Positions 63,418-64,000 of a stretch of 64,000 nt of DNA are shown piece after piece; position 1 is the stretch's first letter; the number at the start of each line of letters is the position of its first letter. Source of the DNA: JANPIX01 sp031425195 (GTDB taxonomy: Bacteria; Pseudomonadota; Alphaproteobacteria; Rhodobacterales; Rhodobacteraceae); NCBI GenBank assembly GCA_031425195.1, contig JANPIX010000018.1, positions 1-64,000 of the forward strand. Direction: 5' to 3'. The notes under the pieces were generated by a model, which saw only the letters and a program-made list of their open reading frames with translations, did not search any database and was not told the origin of the DNA. A program made the position numbers and the translations under genes.

Positions 63418-64000
63418 TCAAATCCGTTGCCCCTCAAGCAACCTTGGCAAATCCCCCGACAATCCCGCCGCGCGGCGGATGAAACCGCGCCGCATCGCAG
63501 GGCTGGCGCTGATCAGACCCATGCCAAGGTCGCGGCCCAGCCGAAGCAGCGGGTTGTCATTGGAAAACAGCCGGTTGACCCCGTCCATCCCCAACGCAAG
63601 TGCCATCGCATCAGGCCGGCGCCACGCCTGATAACGGGCCAGAACGTCCGCCGCTGCAAAGTCTTCTCCGCGCCGCTCGGCCTTCACGATCACTTCGGCC
63701 AGCGCCGCCACATCGCGCAGCCCAAGGTTCAACCCCTGACCGGCAATCGGATGCACCCCATGCGCCGCATCCCCCACCAGCGCCACGCGCGCCGCGACAT
63801 AGCTGTTGGCAAGGTTCAACGACAAGGGATAGGTGTGCCGCGTCCCTGCAAGGCCGATCTCGCCCAGAAAATCGCCAAACCGTGGCCGCAAGGCGGCAAG
63901 GTAATCGGCGTCCGAAAGCGCGTCGATGGCGCGGGCGTTGGCGTCCGTTTCGCTCCACACCACGCAGGAATGATGGCCGCCCTGCAACGGCAGAATGGCA
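63418..64000 (-). CDS. UbiH/COQ6-family FAD monooxygenase, C-terminal part
   Basis: The frame is open to the right edge, so the N-terminus is missing. About 194 residues are visible. FAD/substrate motif LVGDAAHGVHPIAGQGLNLGLRD and the preceding SLNLANSYVAARV are diagnostic of ubiquinone-biosynthesis hydroxylases. The last part (LLRLGRDLGMGLISASPAMRR) is typical of UbiH rather than UbiF. It converges with the Trm112-like gene. Confidence 0.92.
   Translation of the reverse strand, partial: AILPLQGGHHSCVVWSETDANARAIDALSDADYLAALRPRFGDFLGEIGLAGTRHTYPLSLNLANSYVAARVALVGDAAHGVHPIAGQGLNLGLRDVAALAEVIVKAERRGEDFAAADVLARYQAWRRPDAMALALGMDGVNRLFSNDNPLLRLGRDLGMGLISASPAMRRGFIRRAAGLSGDLPRLLEGQRI

Overview
The window reads as one contiguous piece of chromosome from an alphaproteobacterium of the Rhodobacterales (Roseobacter/Paracoccaceae type). 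The evidence is GC of about 60-63% in the places I counted, a CcrM-type GANTC methyltransferase beside rnhB, the gene order DUF3576-leuS-lptE-holA, DUF721-dsbA near mutY, the DUF4170-waaA-lpxK block, a glpDSTPQUV-type glycerol ABC operon and a single-gene porin with an F terminus. I see no rRNA, tRNA, IS element, prophage or CRISPR array. The first 125 or so bases are G/C homopolymer-rich and look like a degraded contig end.

Layout. 1-1.3 kb: the N-terminal part of a multi-PAS sensor protein running off the left edge. 1.4-11.7 kb: a complete glycerol catabolism locus (glpK, binding protein, small membrane protein, two permeases, two ATPases, glpD on the minus strand, with divergent glpR). One permease carries an in-frame amber codon, and the two ATPases show complementary defects in their nucleotide-binding motifs. 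11.8-19.6 kb: an Old-Yellow-type demethylase, an RTX protein, thioredoxin, cysQ, pmbA/tldE, a GAF protein and a DUF2125 protein. 19.8-28.4 kb: a DEAD-box helicase with an 11-residue repeat tail, a di-iron hydroxylase, lipid A/KDO genes, a CoA-transferase, dsbA and DUF721. 28.5-36.3 kb: a second RTX protein, mutY, alkB, and a 1,224-residue HWE histidine kinase overlapping a single-domain response regulator. 36.4-42 kb: a peptidoglycan-binding-type protein, a flavoprotein, a membrane-tethered winged-helix protein overlapping a small exported protein, rnhB and ccrM. 42-48.6 kb: an MFS exporter with a His-rich tail, a polyamine-type ABC transporter and a sulfotransferase. 48.7-53.6 kb: holA, lptE, leuS and DUF3576. 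53.8-59.9 kb: porin, YggS, an amylosucrase-like enzyme, an L,D-transpeptidase fold protein, ribA and an OmpR-type regulator. 59.85-60.2 kb: two tandem small-RNA candidates. 60.3-64 kb: a secreted protein, xthA, a thioredoxin-TPR chaperone, a LON-domain protein, a Trm112-like protein and the 3' part of a UbiH-type hydroxylase.

How it works together: the glycerol locus would import glycerol by ABC transporter, phosphorylate it (GlpK) and oxidise it (GlpD) under a DeoR-type repressor. Envelope genes (lpxK, waaA, lptE, dsbA, porin, pmbA) are spread through the window among DNA repair and replication genes (mutY, xthA, holA, rnhB, ccrM).

The most notable non-coding signal is a pair of about 70-nt elements at 59865-59932 and 60091-60162. 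Each has a hairpin with a GGGUWA loop, then an identical 17-nt linker containing the anti-Shine-Dalgarno string CCTCCC, then an intrinsic terminator. The first stem differs between copies by compensatory changes, which supports a real structured RNA family. Other strong leads are the low-GC insertion of about 60 residues in LeuS, three GANTC sites packed just upstream of ccrM, and the asymmetric GlpS/GlpT ATPase pair.
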